Shown in pieces: positions 15,580-24,309 of a DNA stretch of 64,000 nt. The stretch's first letter is position 1, and each line of letters starts with the position of its first letter. A program made the position numbers and the translations under genes. Source of the stretch: Abiotrophia sp938010525 (GTDB lineage Bacteria; Bacillota; Bacilli; Lactobacillales; Aerococcaceae); assembly GCF_938010525.1 (NCBI RefSeq), contig NZ_CALLVK010000020.1, positions 110,727 through 174,726 on the forward strand, in the 5' to 3' direction. The notes beneath the pieces were generated by a model that had not been told where the DNA came from, ran no database searches, and saw only the letters and a list, made by a program, of their open reading frames with translations.

Positions 15580-16575
15580 TTAAATGGCCATGGTCCAAGT
15601 ACGGCCAGCACCTGCCTGACGCATGGCCTGGCTGATGGCCTCGGCCTGCTGGGCCTGGCTGGCTAGGGCAATGACACAGCCGCCCAAGCCCCCACCCGTT
15701 AACTTAGCACCTAAAGCGCCAGCTAACCAGGCGGATTTGACAATATGATCTAGCTCAGGGGTCGAAACCTTGAGCTGGTTGAGATAATAGTGGTTGTAAG
15801 TCATTAGACGACCCAAGGCCACCAAATCTCCTTGGCGGATTGCCTGTTGGGCTTGAATGGTGCATTCCCCAATGGCTGCCATGGTCTTCATGACCTGGTC
15901 AGGTCGGTCTTGCGCTAGCTGAGCTACTTGAGCGACAGCAAGCTTGGTTTGGCCTGCCTGGCCGCTATCGGCAATCACCAGATAGCCTCCTAAATTCATT
16001 TGGAAGGCTTGTGGCGTTAGGCCCTTGCGATAGAGGGCCGGCTGTGTGGTCGAGGTCATCAAGGTATCCAGTCCACTTGGCGCACCATGAGCCAAGACTT
16101 CAGCCTTGTTGACCATGTAGTGCAGCACTTCCTGAGTCAGACTGACCCCATAGTAATCGGCCAAAGCCCGAACCAAGGCAACCGCCACAGCGGCTGACGA
16201 CCCCATGCCTCTTTCCTGAGGTATGTCGCTATCAATACGGATATGGATGGCCGAGGCCCAATTTTTAGGCGAACAGTGCTCCTGAGCCAAACTGATAGCA
16301 GCCTGAACATTTTGTAGTTCTTGTGGTGCATCTGCCAAAGGCCCCTTGTAGTAGCGGCAGGACAAATAGTCTGCCTGGTGTTGGGTGGGTGTTACCCGGA
16401 CACGGATGGCCACAGCTGGTACTGGCAGGGCAATAGCAGGGTAATCGTAGACAACGGCATGCTCCCCCATAAGGATGACTTTACCGTGGGCGGTCCCCAT
16501 ACCTACTGGGCTCTCCGCTACTTGGCTTTTTATATTTAATTCTTTATGTTGATTTTCTAGCATCTTTTTAGGCAC
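15580..16575 (-). CDS. mvaK1: Mevalonate kinase
   Basis: First kinase of the pathway, converting mevalonate to mevalonate-5-phosphate. GHMP motifs are GKVILMGEHAVVYDYPAIA near the N-terminus, ERGMGSSAAVAVALVRA as ATP loop, SGLDTLM with the likely catalytic Asp, and KLTGGGLGGCVIALA at the C-terminus. The start is not certain. A GTG at 16575 has AAAGGGG eight bases upstream and is preferred. An ATG at 16563 and an internal ATG at about residue 26 (MGTAHGKVILMGEH, aligning best with typical family starts) are alternatives. It leads the four-gene operon and is divergent from coaA. Confidence 0.94.
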   Translation of the reverse strand: MPKKMLENQHKELNIKSQVAESPVGMGTAHGKVILMGEHAVVYDYPAIALPVPAVAIRVRVTPTQHQADYLSCRYYKGPLADAPQELQNVQAAISLAQEHCSPKNWASAIHIRIDSDIPQERGMGSSAAVAVALVRALADYYGVSLTQEVLHYMVNKAEVLAHGAPSGLDTLMTSTTQPALYRKGLTPQAFQMNLGGYLVIADSGQAGQTKLAVAQVAQLAQDRPDQVMKTMAAIGECTIQAQQAIRQGDLVALGRLMTYNHYYLNQLKVSTPELDHIVKSAWLAGALGAKLTGGGLGGCVIALASQAQQAEAISQAMRQAGAGRTWTMAI

Positions 16576-16612
16576 AAAAAGGTCCCCTTTACGAGTCAAT
16601 TCGTCATGTTCT

Positions 16613-16642
16613 ATTGTAGCGCATCCCAGGAAAAAGTGGGAT
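16613..16642 (-). promoter_or_regulatory. Mevalonate operon promoter region with inverted repeat
   Basis: On the complement a TACAAT -10 box (16613-16618) precedes mvaK1. An inverted repeat ATCCCA-N8-TGGGAT (16623-16642) covers the expected -35 zone, where no good -35 hexamer is present. The repeat could be an operator; no regulator can be named. Confidence 0.45.
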
Positions 16643-16666
16643 TTTTAGGGAAAGTTTTAAGCAATC

Positions 16667-16695
16667 TTAAACTTTCTTAGATTCTGTGGTAAAAT
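16667..16695 (+). promoter_or_regulatory. coaA promoter
   Basis: TTAAAC (-35) and TAAAAT (-10) are separated by 17 bases, and a TG-rich extended element precedes the -10 box. The start codon is about 30 bases downstream. Confidence 0.65.
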
Positions 16696-16726
16696 AAGCC
16701 TAAGCATCCCCGTCAGGAGGTATCTC

Positions 16727-17662
16727 ATGTCATTGGAAATGTTCACGCGCTACGCGCCCCAAGAGTGGCAAAAGCTCCACCAAGAGGGCCAACCCATACC
16801 CCAGGTCCATGAATTGGCTCGACTAGTCTCACTTAATGACCGCCTGTCTCAGGCAGACGTGGCCACCATCTATGCCCCTATGATTCATTATTTGGATATG
16901 ATGATGACCTATCAACAAGCCTATCAGTCCGCCAAATATCAATTTCTGCAGGGCCAAAACCATCCCTCGCTCCAATCCCACCAGCCTTTTGTCATTGGGA
17001 TTTCAGGGAGTGTGGCGGTCGGCAAGAGTACGACGGCCCGGGTCTTGCATGAGCTACTGAGCCGGACCTATCAAGAGCGTAAAGTCGCCCTGATGACAAC
17101 TGACGGCTTTCTCTATCCTAACGCTGAATTAATTCGGCGTGGCATCCTAGGCCGCAAGGGTTTCCCAGATTCCTATGATATGCCTCGCCTCCTAGACTTC
17201 ATGCAGCGTATCAAGACGTGTAAAGGGCCAGTTAGCTACCCTGTTTATTCCCACCAGGTCTATGATGTCTTAGTTGGGCAAGACGCCGTCATGGAAGATC
17301 CCGACATTCTGATTGTGGAAGGGATTAATGTCTTGCAACTGCCACAGAACCAGAAACTCTATGTCAGTGATTTCTTCGATGTCTCCATCTATATCGACGC
17401 TAATCCTGTCCATATTCAACGTTGGTACATGGAACGTTTCGAGCTCTTGCTGGACTTGGCCAAACAAGATCCTCATAACTACTACTTCGAGCTGTCCCAA
17501 AAACCACGCGAACAAGCCCGGCAGTATGCTAACGAGGCTTGGCAGACCATCAACCTAGTTAACTTAATTCAAAATATCGCCCCTACACGTGAGCGTGCAG
17601 ATCTGATTTTACATAAGGCCTCCAACCATTTGGTAGATAGCATTTATGTCCGGAATTACTAG
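16727..17662 (+). CDS. coaA: Pantothenate kinase, type I
   Basis: Phosphorylates pantothenate, the first committed step of coenzyme A synthesis. The 311-residue protein has the P-loop GISGSVAVGKST at residues 91-102, the family segment TTDGFLYPNAELIRRGILGRKGFPDSYD, YDVLVGQDAVMEDPDILIVEGINVLQ and the pantothenate-binding RWYMERF region. AGGAGG lies 6 bases before the ATG. It is transcribed alone and ends at a terminator shared with the convergent degV-type gene. Confidence 0.96.
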   Translation: MSLEMFTRYAPQEWQKLHQEGQPIPQVHELARLVSLNDRLSQADVATIYAPMIHYLDMMMTYQQAYQSAKYQFLQGQNHPSLQSHQPFVIGISGSVAVGKSTTARVLHELLSRTYQERKVALMTTDGFLYPNAELIRRGILGRKGFPDSYDMPRLLDFMQRIKTCKGPVSYPVYSHQVYDVLVGQDAVMEDPDILIVEGINVLQLPQNQKLYVSDFFDVSIYIDANPVHIQRWYMERFELLLDLAKQDPHNYYFELSQKPREQARQYANEAWQTINLVNLIQNIAPTRERADLILHKASNHLVDSIYVRNY

Positions 17663-17681
17663 AACTTCAACTAAACAAAAA

Positions 17682-17709
17682 AGTCGCCATAAGCTAAACT
17701 TTGGCGACT
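17682..17709. terminator. Bidirectional terminator between coaA and the DegV gene
   Basis: Arms AGTCGCCA and TGGCGACT around a 12-base loop, with A-rich and T-rich flanks on both sides between convergent genes. Confidence 0.85.
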
Positions 17710-17728
17710 TTTTATTTAAGTAATAGAT

Positions 17729-18601
17729 TTAGAAATCTGCCGGCAACTTAGGCACAATCCCTAAGCCCTTGGTGCCATCACCCGTATGGGTACCGATTAC
17801 GGGACCAATATTGGTATAGCTAAGGGGCATACCAGGATAGGCTTCCTTCATCATCTCATCTAATACCTTCAAATCTTCTGGTGCACCCGCTTGGCCAATG
17901 CCGACATGCACGCCCTGAGGGTAGCGTGTTTTCCATTCTGCCACTAGCTCCACCATGCGACGGTAAACCTTCTTGGTCGTGCGGATTTTCTCAGAAACGG
18001 CAATCTTACCTTCTTCAAAATGAAGCAGGGGACGAATCTGTAAGATATTACCCAAGATGGCACTGGAAGCCGACAGGCGGCCACCCTTAACCAAGTTATT
18101 GAGATCTCCTACCATGAGATAGACATCCGAATGACGAGCCGACCATTCTAGGCGACGCCCCACTTCCTCTGCTGACAAACCTTGGTCAATCCAGCCTAAG
18201 GTTTCCTTGACTAAGATTTCCATGACCATGCAGGATGAGCCAGAGTCTACCGCATAAGCGTGCAATTTATCCTCATACTCGCTCAAGAGCATACGGGCAG
18301 TTTGATAGGTTCCGCTGATTTCACTGGAGAGGTGAATAGCATAAACCGTATCATAGCCGGTAGCCACTAATTGGTCCAAGAGGGCCAAGTAATCCCCTGG
18401 TTGGGGTTGAGAAGTTGTCGGCAATTGGCTTTCAGACTTGAGGCGGGTGTAAAATTCATTTAATAATTGCGGGTCCGATGTATCCTTCATGACTGAGCCA
18501 TTACTGAAATTAACCGACAAGGCAACTTGATAGACGTCTGGATGTTGGGCTAAGGCCTCTGATAAGTAGGCAGTAGAGTCAACAATCACAGCTGCTTTCA
18601 T
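17729..18601 (-). CDS. DegV family fatty-acid-binding protein
   Basis: A 290-residue DegV protein. Members bind fatty acids, and some (FakB) present them to the FakA kinase for phosphorylation. Typical features are the start KAAVIVDSTAYLSE, the ligand-binding segment LPTTSQPQPGDYLALLDQL, IHLSSEISGTYQTA, and the C-terminal SYTNIGPVIGTHTGDGTKGLG. The ATG at 18601 is preferred because AGGAGG is 7 bases upstream; the in-frame ATG at 18607 would be too close. No fakA gene is in the window. Confidence 0.93.
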   Translation of the reverse strand: MKAAVIVDSTAYLSEALAQHPDVYQVALSVNFSNGSVMKDTSDPQLLNEFYTRLKSESQLPTTSQPQPGDYLALLDQLVATGYDTVYAIHLSSEISGTYQTARMLLSEYEDKLHAYAVDSGSSCMVMEILVKETLGWIDQGLSAEEVGRRLEWSARHSDVYLMVGDLNNLVKGGRLSASSAILGNILQIRPLLHFEEGKIAVSEKIRTTKKVYRRMVELVAEWKTRYPQGVHVGIGQAGAPEDLKVLDEMMKEAYPGMPLSYTNIGPVIGTHTGDGTKGLGIVPKLPADF

Positions 18602-18705
18602 CAACATTCCTCCTTAATTCAAAAATACGCTCCAGAGGGATTATATCAAATATCGCGCCAAATGTCTTGCTATGTGGTAGAATAATGTGGAAAGGAGGCG
18701 CCCCA

Positions 18706-19359
18706 ATGAACTATCTGACCATTGATCAAGCCAGTGTCCACGAAATCGAAATAAAGAAGTCCCGCTTCCTCTGCTACCTCAATCCGCTCCAGGATCCAGC
18801 CGATTTCCCACCAATCCTTGCTGCCTTGCGCAAGGAACATTACAAGGCTGCGCATCATTGTAGCGCCTATATTATCGGCCCTGATTCCCTGACCCAGAAA
18901 ATGAGTGATGATGGTGAACCTGCAGGTACGGCCGGCGTTCCTATGCTAGAGGTTCTCAAGCAACGTCAGTTAACTAACCTAGCCGCCGTGGTAGTCCGCT
19001 ATTTTGGCGGGATTAAGCTAGGGGCTGGGGGCCTCATTCGTGCCTATTCCAGTGCAGTCAGTGAAGCCTTGAATCAGGCTACTATTGTCGCTAACGTCAA
19101 CCAGTTGCTCATTGCTTTAGAGCTGGGCTATAACCAAGTCGATTCCTTCCAGTATTTTCTGGACCATAGTGACTTGGATGTCACGGTTATGGACACCGAG
19201 TATGCCGGCCAAGTCACCTATACTTTGGCTATCTATCAAGACCAAGCTGCGACCCTAGAAGCCCAACTACGCGACCGTTTCAATGGCCAAATAGGCTGGC
19301 TAGAACTAGGCGAGGAAACCCTCAATGTCCCCGTCAAACAAGTAGCCGACAAAGATTAA
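18706..19359 (+). CDS. YigZ/IMPACT family protein
   Basis: A 217-residue member of the UPF0029 (YigZ/IMPACT) family, whose bacterial role is unclear. The N-terminal domain has KKSRFLCYLNP, AAHHCSAYIIG, QKMSDDGEPAGTAGVPMLEVL and VVVRYFGGIKLGAGGLIRAYSSAVSEAL, all strongly conserved. The C-terminal DUF1949-like ferredoxin fold follows from about 140. The ATG at 18706 has AAAGGAGG upstream. It is divergent from the DegV gene; an extended -10 element TGTGGTAGAAT precedes it. Confidence 0.93.
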   Translation: MNYLTIDQASVHEIEIKKSRFLCYLNPLQDPADFPPILAALRKEHYKAAHHCSAYIIGPDSLTQKMSDDGEPAGTAGVPMLEVLKQRQLTNLAAVVVRYFGGIKLGAGGLIRAYSSAVSEALNQATIVANVNQLLIALELGYNQVDSFQYFLDHSDLDVTVMDTEYAGQVTYTLAIYQDQAATLEAQLRDRFNGQIGWLELGEETLNVPVKQVADKD

Positions 19360-19370
19360 GACATATGCAA

Positions 19371-19398
19371 AAGACCCGAGACAAGTGTCTCGGGTCTT
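19371..19398. terminator. Bidirectional terminator
   Basis: Arms AAGACCCGAGAC and GTCTCGGGTCTT with a 4-base loop, between the convergent YigZ and GTPase genes. Confidence 0.85.
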
Positions 19399-19406
19399 TG
19401 TGTCCT

Positions 19407-20612
19407 CTAAAACTTTTCGAAGAAGCTCTGCAACCAGTTAACTAAGGTGCCCTGCTTGAGGTTATCAGGCAAGACCTGGTTGACAACCGCCACATGCTGT
19501 TCAAAAGACCGGTTCATAATTTTCTGGATTTCTCTCAGGCGCATATCGCGTCCTTGGCGTTCTGCCGTGGCAATTTGCTTGAGGACCTCGATATAACTGT
19601 AAGCCAGACTCAAAGTCAAACCAGAGGCAATGGCTCCCGTCACCGCGCCACCCGTTACTGTCCCCAAACCAGGCAGGATCTTGAAGACAGATGATACCAC
19701 GAGTTTACCTATCAAAGTCGTGCCACCGGTCCCACCTAAGCCCATGACTAGGCTAATTAACTGGGATTTCTCTAGCGACACCCCGAAGATGGCCGATAGA
19801 TGGGCCAACATGGTAATCTGCATGGGAACTAGGAGCGTTGCGTCCGCTACTGGAATTGGCATAAAGCCTACCCCAAAGGCAGTCGTCACATAGGTTTGCG
19901 CCCAACGTCTAGCCTCTTTGACCTTTCTTGCCAAATCGACCTGTTGGGCGTTGATAAAAGCCCGGTGAACTGACTCCGGCACTAAACTTAGACTCAATTC
20001 CAAGAGCTCATTCAATCCATGAGGCGGAATCAGAGCCTGTTTAGGTAGGCTATAAGCCTTGGCCAGAATGGGCACAATTCCCTTAACTGGCAGGGCCATT
20101 GCCTGTAAGTGATTAAGAAATTCCTGGTTACCTGGATCCAATTGTTGGGTCAAGACCAGAATAACCGGCACATACTGGGCCAAGGTCTTGATGATTTCTA
20201 TTTCCATGGCTTCAATTCTAGCCATGGTCGAATTCAAGCAGTAGTAGACCACGTGAATTTTATCGCGCGGGTCGCCTTGACGCTTCTCAATCAGGAGATC
20301 CGACAAACTAGCTAAGACCTCCCGCTGGGATTCAGCTGTCAACTCCAGCCCCTTGGTATCATAGAGGGTCAGAGGCACGCCTTCCTTAGTAATGCGCACG
20401 AGTTGTTGAGTAATGGGTAGCCCGGCCCCTGTGCTTGCCAAATTTTCCCGGAAAAGGGCATTAATGAGCGTGGATTTACCACTCCCAGTTTTACCTGCTA
20501 CTAGGACATTGAGGGGCTGCATCTTGTCAACTTCAGTCTGGGTTTTATTGAGTAACTCATCCACCAGCTGGGTGTTGACCCGACGCTTGAAAAGTTGATT
20601 TAGTTGGCGCAT
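19407..20612 (-). CDS. Era-like GTPase with C-terminal DUF697-type membrane domain
   Basis: A 401-residue GTP-binding protein. The Walker A motif GKTGSGKST is at residues 40-48, the G2 region follows, and G3 is DTKG (LYDTKGLEL). A G4-like TQQLDP stands in VPVILVLTQQLDP. From about residue 230 a Gly/Ala-rich hydrophobic region (TTAFGVGFMPIPVADATLLVPMQ then GLGGTGGTTLIGKLVVSSVFKILPGLG) resembles DUF697, found in membrane-associated GTPases such as YcjF-like proteins. Substrate or process is unknown. It follows the YugP-type protease gene by 21 bases, so the two are probably cotranscribed. Confidence 0.85.
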   Translation of the reverse strand: MRQLNQLFKRRVNTQLVDELLNKTQTEVDKMQPLNVLVAGKTGSGKSTLINALFRENLASTGAGLPITQQLVRITKEGVPLTLYDTKGLELTAESQREVLASLSDLLIEKRQGDPRDKIHVVYYCLNSTMARIEAMEIEIIKTLAQYVPVILVLTQQLDPGNQEFLNHLQAMALPVKGIVPILAKAYSLPKQALIPPHGLNELLELSLSLVPESVHRAFINAQQVDLARKVKEARRWAQTYVTTAFGVGFMPIPVADATLLVPMQITMLAHLSAIFGVSLEKSQLISLVMGLGGTGGTTLIGKLVVSSVFKILPGLGTVTGGAVTGAIASGLTLSLAYSYIEVLKQIATAERQGRDMRLREIQKIMNRSFEQHVAVVNQVLPDNLKQGTLVNWLQSFFEKF

Positions 20613-20633
20613 AGGCCACCTCCTGGACTGACA

Positions 20634-21320
20634 TTAGTCGTTGTTGCGACTAGATAGAATAATCAAACGGAGCAATTGTAAGGCCGTAGCACTGGCTGCC
20701 GCCACATAGGTTAAGGCTGCTGCATTAAGCACCTTGCGGGCAGCTGGCATTTCTTCTGGGGCCAAAAGTTGGTTTTGTTCCAAAATTTTAAGTGCCCGCG
20801 CACTCGCATCGAATTCCACTGGCAGGGTCACCACTTGGAAGACTAGGACCAGGGAGAAGAGAATAATCCCGAATTGGACCAAGCCCATCAATTGGAAGAT
20901 AAAGCCGGCAATAATAACTGGCATGGCCGCTGCTGAACCAATTTGGGTCACAGGCACTAAGGCATTACGCAAACGGAGCGGGAAGTAGTTCTCAGCGTCT
21001 TGAACTGCGTGGCCACATTCGTGGGCAGCAACCGCAACCGCTGCAACCGAAGTCTCCATATCGGTCGCATCAGACAGACGCAAGACCTTGTGGCGGGAGT
21101 CATAGTGGTCAGTCAAATCACCTGAAACATGTTCGACTTGAACATTGTTAATTAGAGTTTGTTGCAGAATAGCTTGCGCCACTTGGCGACCAGTCGTGCC
21201 CTTGCTAGTTTCCCATTCACTGTATTTACTGAAGGTGGATTTTACTTTCCATTGGGCATAACCAGCAAAAGCCATCCCGATAATGATTAAGAAGTAAGTT
21301 GGGTCAAATAAATATCTCAT
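20634..21320 (-). CDS. YugP-type zinc metallopeptidase
   Basis: A 228-residue membrane protein of the neutral zinc metallopeptidase family represented by Bacillus YugP. The zinc-binding HExxH motif is HECGH at residues 100-104 in AVAAHECGHAVQDAENYFPLR. Hydrophobic segments lie at the N-terminus (TYFLIIIGMAFAGYAQW), in the centre (IGSAAAMPVIIAGFIFQLMGLVQFGIILFSLVLVFQ) and at the C-terminus. The family segment LPVEFDASARALKIL is present. The physiological substrate is unknown. It is the first gene of a likely two-gene operon with the GTPase. Confidence 0.9.
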   Translation of the reverse strand: MRYLFDPTYFLIIIGMAFAGYAQWKVKSTFSKYSEWETSKGTTGRQVAQAILQQTLINNVQVEHVSGDLTDHYDSRHKVLRLSDATDMETSVAAVAVAAHECGHAVQDAENYFPLRLRNALVPVTQIGSAAAMPVIIAGFIFQLMGLVQFGIILFSLVLVFQVVTLPVEFDASARALKILEQNQLLAPEEMPAARKVLNAAALTYVAAASATALQLLRLIILSSRNND

Positions 21321-21444
21321 GGATATCCCTCCATTATTTTCAAGTTATACCTTATTATATCAAGTTTAAGGACCCTTGGCATCTTTTAGGCTAAGCCCTT
21401 TGGGAAAACTTAAGAAATCTTGCCTTTAAGCCTTATCCCTCAAG

Positions 21445-21474
21445 TCATGACAAATGTCACATCATGTCATGACA
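21445..21474 (+). promoter_or_regulatory. DesR/YvfU-like operator
   Basis: TCATGACA-AA-TGTCA (21445-21459) is followed by the perfect palindrome TGTCATGACA (21465-21474). The half-sites match the TCATGACA/TGTCATGA type bound by DesR-like NarL-family regulators. The array lies immediately upstream of the promoter of the operon that encodes such a regulator. Confidence 0.6.
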
Positions 21475-21505
21475 GGAGCTACTACTAGCCTCCGATTGCT
21501 TGGCC

Positions 21506-21511
21506 TATAAT
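21506..21511 (+). promoter_or_regulatory. -10 box of the ABC/two-component operon
   Basis: TATAAT stands 31 bases before the ATG at 21542. No -35 consensus is present at 17 bases, as expected for an activator-dependent promoter using the upstream operator. Confidence 0.6.
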
Positions 21512-21541
21512 AAAACTATCAACAGCAAGGAGGGAACTATT

Positions 21542-22438
21542 ATGAGTCTCATTAATGTAAAAGGTGTCGGCAAGACCATCAAAGGTCGCCCCATCTTACA
21601 AGATATCAACTTCTCAATTGAGGCCGGTGAATGCATCGCCCTCATTGGTCCTAACGGGGCCGGCAAGACCACTTTGATTGAACTCTTACTTCATGACAAA
21701 ATCCTCAGCCAAGGGACCATCACTATTAAGGGTATGGCCGTAGGAAACCGCAAACTCAAAAGCACTATCGGCCTCCTTCCTCAGACTAACGAGCTCCCTA
21801 AGAACCTCAAGGTAAAAGAATTAATCAGCTTCTTCCAATCCATCTATGACTACCCCTTGACCCAGGAAGAAATTCAAGACATTTTGTGTTTCAGTCCTAG
21901 TCAATACAATCAGATGACCCAATCCTTATCCGGCGGTCAGCGTCGTCTTCTGGGCTTTGCTTTGACCTTGATTGGCCGTCCTTCCGTTCTCATACTAGAC
22001 GAACCGACAGCTGCCATGGATACTTCGACCCGCCAACAGTTCTGGGAAATTATCCGTCGAATCAAAGAAACCGGGACTACCATTCTCTACTCTTCTCACT
22101 ACATTGAAGAAGTCGAACATACAGCCGAACGGATTCTGGTTCTCCACCAAGGCAAGCTTATTCGTGACACGACCCCTCACCGTATGCGGTCAGAAGAATT
22201 AACCCAATTCTTTACCGTCCCAGTCCGCTTCCAAGAAGTCTTGTCCAAACGCCAAGACATTATGGACCTAACCGAAAGTAGTGATAGTCTGACCTTCCAT
22301 ACTAAGAATGGTGCTGAAGTATGGGCTGCCCTTAGCCAAGCGGGTTGTGACTTCAGTGAATTAGAAGTCGCGCGCCGCACCTTACTCAATAGTATTTTCG
22401 AAACCACCCGAGACGACCAAGAAAGCGAGGTAAAATAA
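21542..22438 (+). CDS. ABC transporter ATP-binding protein (YvfR-like)
   Basis: ATPase of an ABC-2 type exporter, 298 residues from the ATG at 21542, which has AAGGAGG 8 bases upstream. It shows Walker A GPNGAGKTT, Q-loop LPQTNELP, signature LSGGQRRLLGF, Walker B VLILDEPTAAMD and the switch His in YSSHYIEEVE. A C-terminal extension of about 80 residues follows the nucleotide-binding domain. It is the first of four genes ABC-permease-kinase-regulator, the arrangement of Bacillus yvfRSTU. The cargo is unknown; lipids, antibiotics and peptides are typical for such exporters. Confidence 0.93.
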   Translation: MSLINVKGVGKTIKGRPILQDINFSIEAGECIALIGPNGAGKTTLIELLLHDKILSQGTITIKGMAVGNRKLKSTIGLLPQTNELPKNLKVKELISFFQSIYDYPLTQEEIQDILCFSPSQYNQMTQSLSGGQRRLLGFALTLIGRPSVLILDEPTAAMDTSTRQQFWEIIRRIKETGTTILYSSHYIEEVEHTAERILVLHQGKLIRDTTPHRMRSEELTQFFTVPVRFQEVLSKRQDIMDLTESSDSLTFHTKNGAEVWAALSQAGCDFSELEVARRTLLNSIFETTRDDQESEVK

Positions 22439-22439
22439 A

Positions 22440-23171
22440 ATGAAAAACTTACGCGCCCTCATCAAGGTAGAGACCTACTTTACATTACGCAATTGGCAAA
22501 GTTTAGTCATGGCCATCGGCATGCCCTTAGCTTTCTACCTTCTCTTCTCTGGTATCTATCAAGCGGAGATGCCTTATAGCTACAGAGTCTTCATGATGAT
22601 TTCCATGACGGCTTCTTCTCTTCTAAGCTTCAACGTTTTCGCCCTACCCTATAATTTAACTGCAGACAAGCACACCAATTGGCGGCGTTTTCTTCACCAT
22701 TCACCGGTGTCTGTGGTACAATATTACTTAGTAAAAGCCTTACGCTTTGCCTTTCTCTATTCCCTCGCCATCGGCGTGGTCTTCAGCTTTGGTGGCTTAG
22801 TTCGTCAAATTACCCTGCCGGTTGGTGACTATTTCATGGTCATTCTTATTCTCTTGGTCGGGATGATTCCCTTCTCCTTTATTGGGGCTCTCATTTCCTA
22901 CTTACCAAGTGAAGAAACCATCTCCATGGTTGGGAACATCGCCTTTATGGCCATGTCACTCTTAGGTGGCCTCTGGATGCCTTTAATGTTTTTCCCTCAA
23001 TGGATGCAAAACCTAGCCAAATGGATTCCTAGCTACCACTTAATGCAAATCATCCAAAACTGGTATAGTAACCGCGTCTGGGCATGGGATTCCATTCTAG
23101 CACTGATTGCCTATGGAATCTGCTTCTTAATCCTGATTGCCTTGGTGCACCGTAAAATTGAAGTAAAATAA
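22440..23171 (+). CDS. ABC-2 type permease (YvfS-like)
   Basis: A 243-residue integral membrane protein starting 1 base after the ATPase stop codon. Six hydrophobic segments can be seen, including LVMAIGMPLAFYLLFSGIY, LVGMIPFSFIGALISYL, IAFMAMSLLGGLWMPLMFF and a C-terminal ILALIAYGICFLILIALV. The ABC-2 motif region PLMFFPQWMQNLAKWIPSYH is typical. It pairs with the preceding ATPase to form the exporter. Confidence 0.9.
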   Translation: MKNLRALIKVETYFTLRNWQSLVMAIGMPLAFYLLFSGIYQAEMPYSYRVFMMISMTASSLLSFNVFALPYNLTADKHTNWRRFLHHSPVSVVQYYLVKALRFAFLYSLAIGVVFSFGGLVRQITLPVGDYFMVILILLVGMIPFSFIGALISYLPSEETISMVGNIAFMAMSLLGGLWMPLMFFPQWMQNLAKWIPSYHLMQIIQNWYSNRVWAWDSILALIAYGICFLILIALVHRKIEVK

Positions 23172-23194
23172 GTACTTTAGAAGGAGGGACCAAC

Positions 23195-24301
23195 GTGTTC
23201 CAACGTCTGAAAATTGCTATGAAACAGACTCACATCATGTTCTATATCAGTCTGGTCTTCATTCTATTCCCCGTTATTGAATCCATCAATCAGTCCCCCA
23301 TCAATTGGGGGATTTTGGGCTTGACCTTTATCTTTTTAGTTTCCTATCTCTCCCTCTTATGGAGCCAAGACCAACGAATTGTCACCCTTAGTTGGATTTA
23401 TGCGGCAGGCTATATCTGTTACTGTGCCCTTTCCCTCAATCCTAACTTTATTTGGTTCCTCTTTTATTTGGGCAATGTCATGGCCTATTGTTTTCCTCGT
23501 TCTTCCCTCTGGTCTTGGCGTTGGTTAAGTATTTATGGTATCGCCCTAGGCATCTATGTCTATCACACTTGGCGGGGCTTGGATTCCATTGAGTTATTCT
23601 ATCTGGGCCTGCTAATTGGCTTCATCATCCTCTTTTCCATCGGGCAACGCTTCGGTCGATTGCGAGAGCTCATGCAGGAAAGAGAAGAAGCTAAAAATAA
23701 GCAAATCAACTTACTTTTAGCTGAAAATGAACGTCATCGAATCCGGCGTGACCTCCATGATAACCTAGGCCATCTCTTCGCCACCTTAGCTGTTAAGAGT
23801 GAATTAGCCACTAGCCTGATGGCACGTCAAAAATATGAGGCTGCCCAAGAACATGTTAAGGATATTCACAACCTGACTCAGGAAGCTATGCATCAGGTAC
23901 GGGCTATCATCAACGACTTAGACCACCACGACTTGGCTAACGAACTCATCCGGCTGCAAGAAATGTTAGAAATATCTGGTATCCAGGTGGTCATTGACAA
24001 TCAGCTAGCCAGCCTATCCTTGACACAGGACCAATCCTCCACCCTAGCTTTGTGCTTGCTAGAAGCCTGCAACAACATCATCAAGCACGCCCAAGCCAAG
24101 CATGTCCTAATCCGCCTCTGGCAGAACGATAATTTCCTTTACGCCTTTGTAGAAGACGACGGACAAGGTTTTGGCCCCGTGCAGGAAGGTGAACTCCACA
24201 CCATCTTGGACCGCCTGCAAATTCAAGGTGGACAGCTAAACATCCTCAGTCGTCGCCAACCTACCCAAGTCCAACTTAAAATGCCCTACGAGAAAGGATA
24301 G
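23195..24301 (+). CDS. Sensor histidine kinase (DesK/YvfT-like)
   Basis: A 368-residue membrane kinase starting at GTG 23195, with GGAGGG upstream. Residues 1-150 contain about five membrane segments and form the sensor. A coiled coil around 155-180 leads to the HisKA_3 dimerisation domain with the phospho-accepting His188 in RRDLHDNLGH. The HATPase region has LLEACNNIIKHA (N box) and VEDDGQGFG (G1). DesK-like kinases often sense membrane state or cell-envelope stress. The cognate regulator follows 8 bases later. Confidence 0.93.
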   Translation: MFQRLKIAMKQTHIMFYISLVFILFPVIESINQSPINWGILGLTFIFLVSYLSLLWSQDQRIVTLSWIYAAGYICYCALSLNPNFIWFLFYLGNVMAYCFPRSSLWSWRWLSIYGIALGIYVYHTWRGLDSIELFYLGLLIGFIILFSIGQRFGRLRELMQEREEAKNKQINLLLAENERHRIRRDLHDNLGHLFATLAVKSELATSLMARQKYEAAQEHVKDIHNLTQEAMHQVRAIINDLDHHDLANELIRLQEMLEISGIQVVIDNQLASLSLTQDQSSTLALCLLEACNNIIKHAQAKHVLIRLWQNDNFLYAFVEDDGQGFGPVQEGELHTILDRLQIQGGQLNILSRRQPTQVQLKMPYEKG

Positions 24302-24309
24302 GTGATTCC

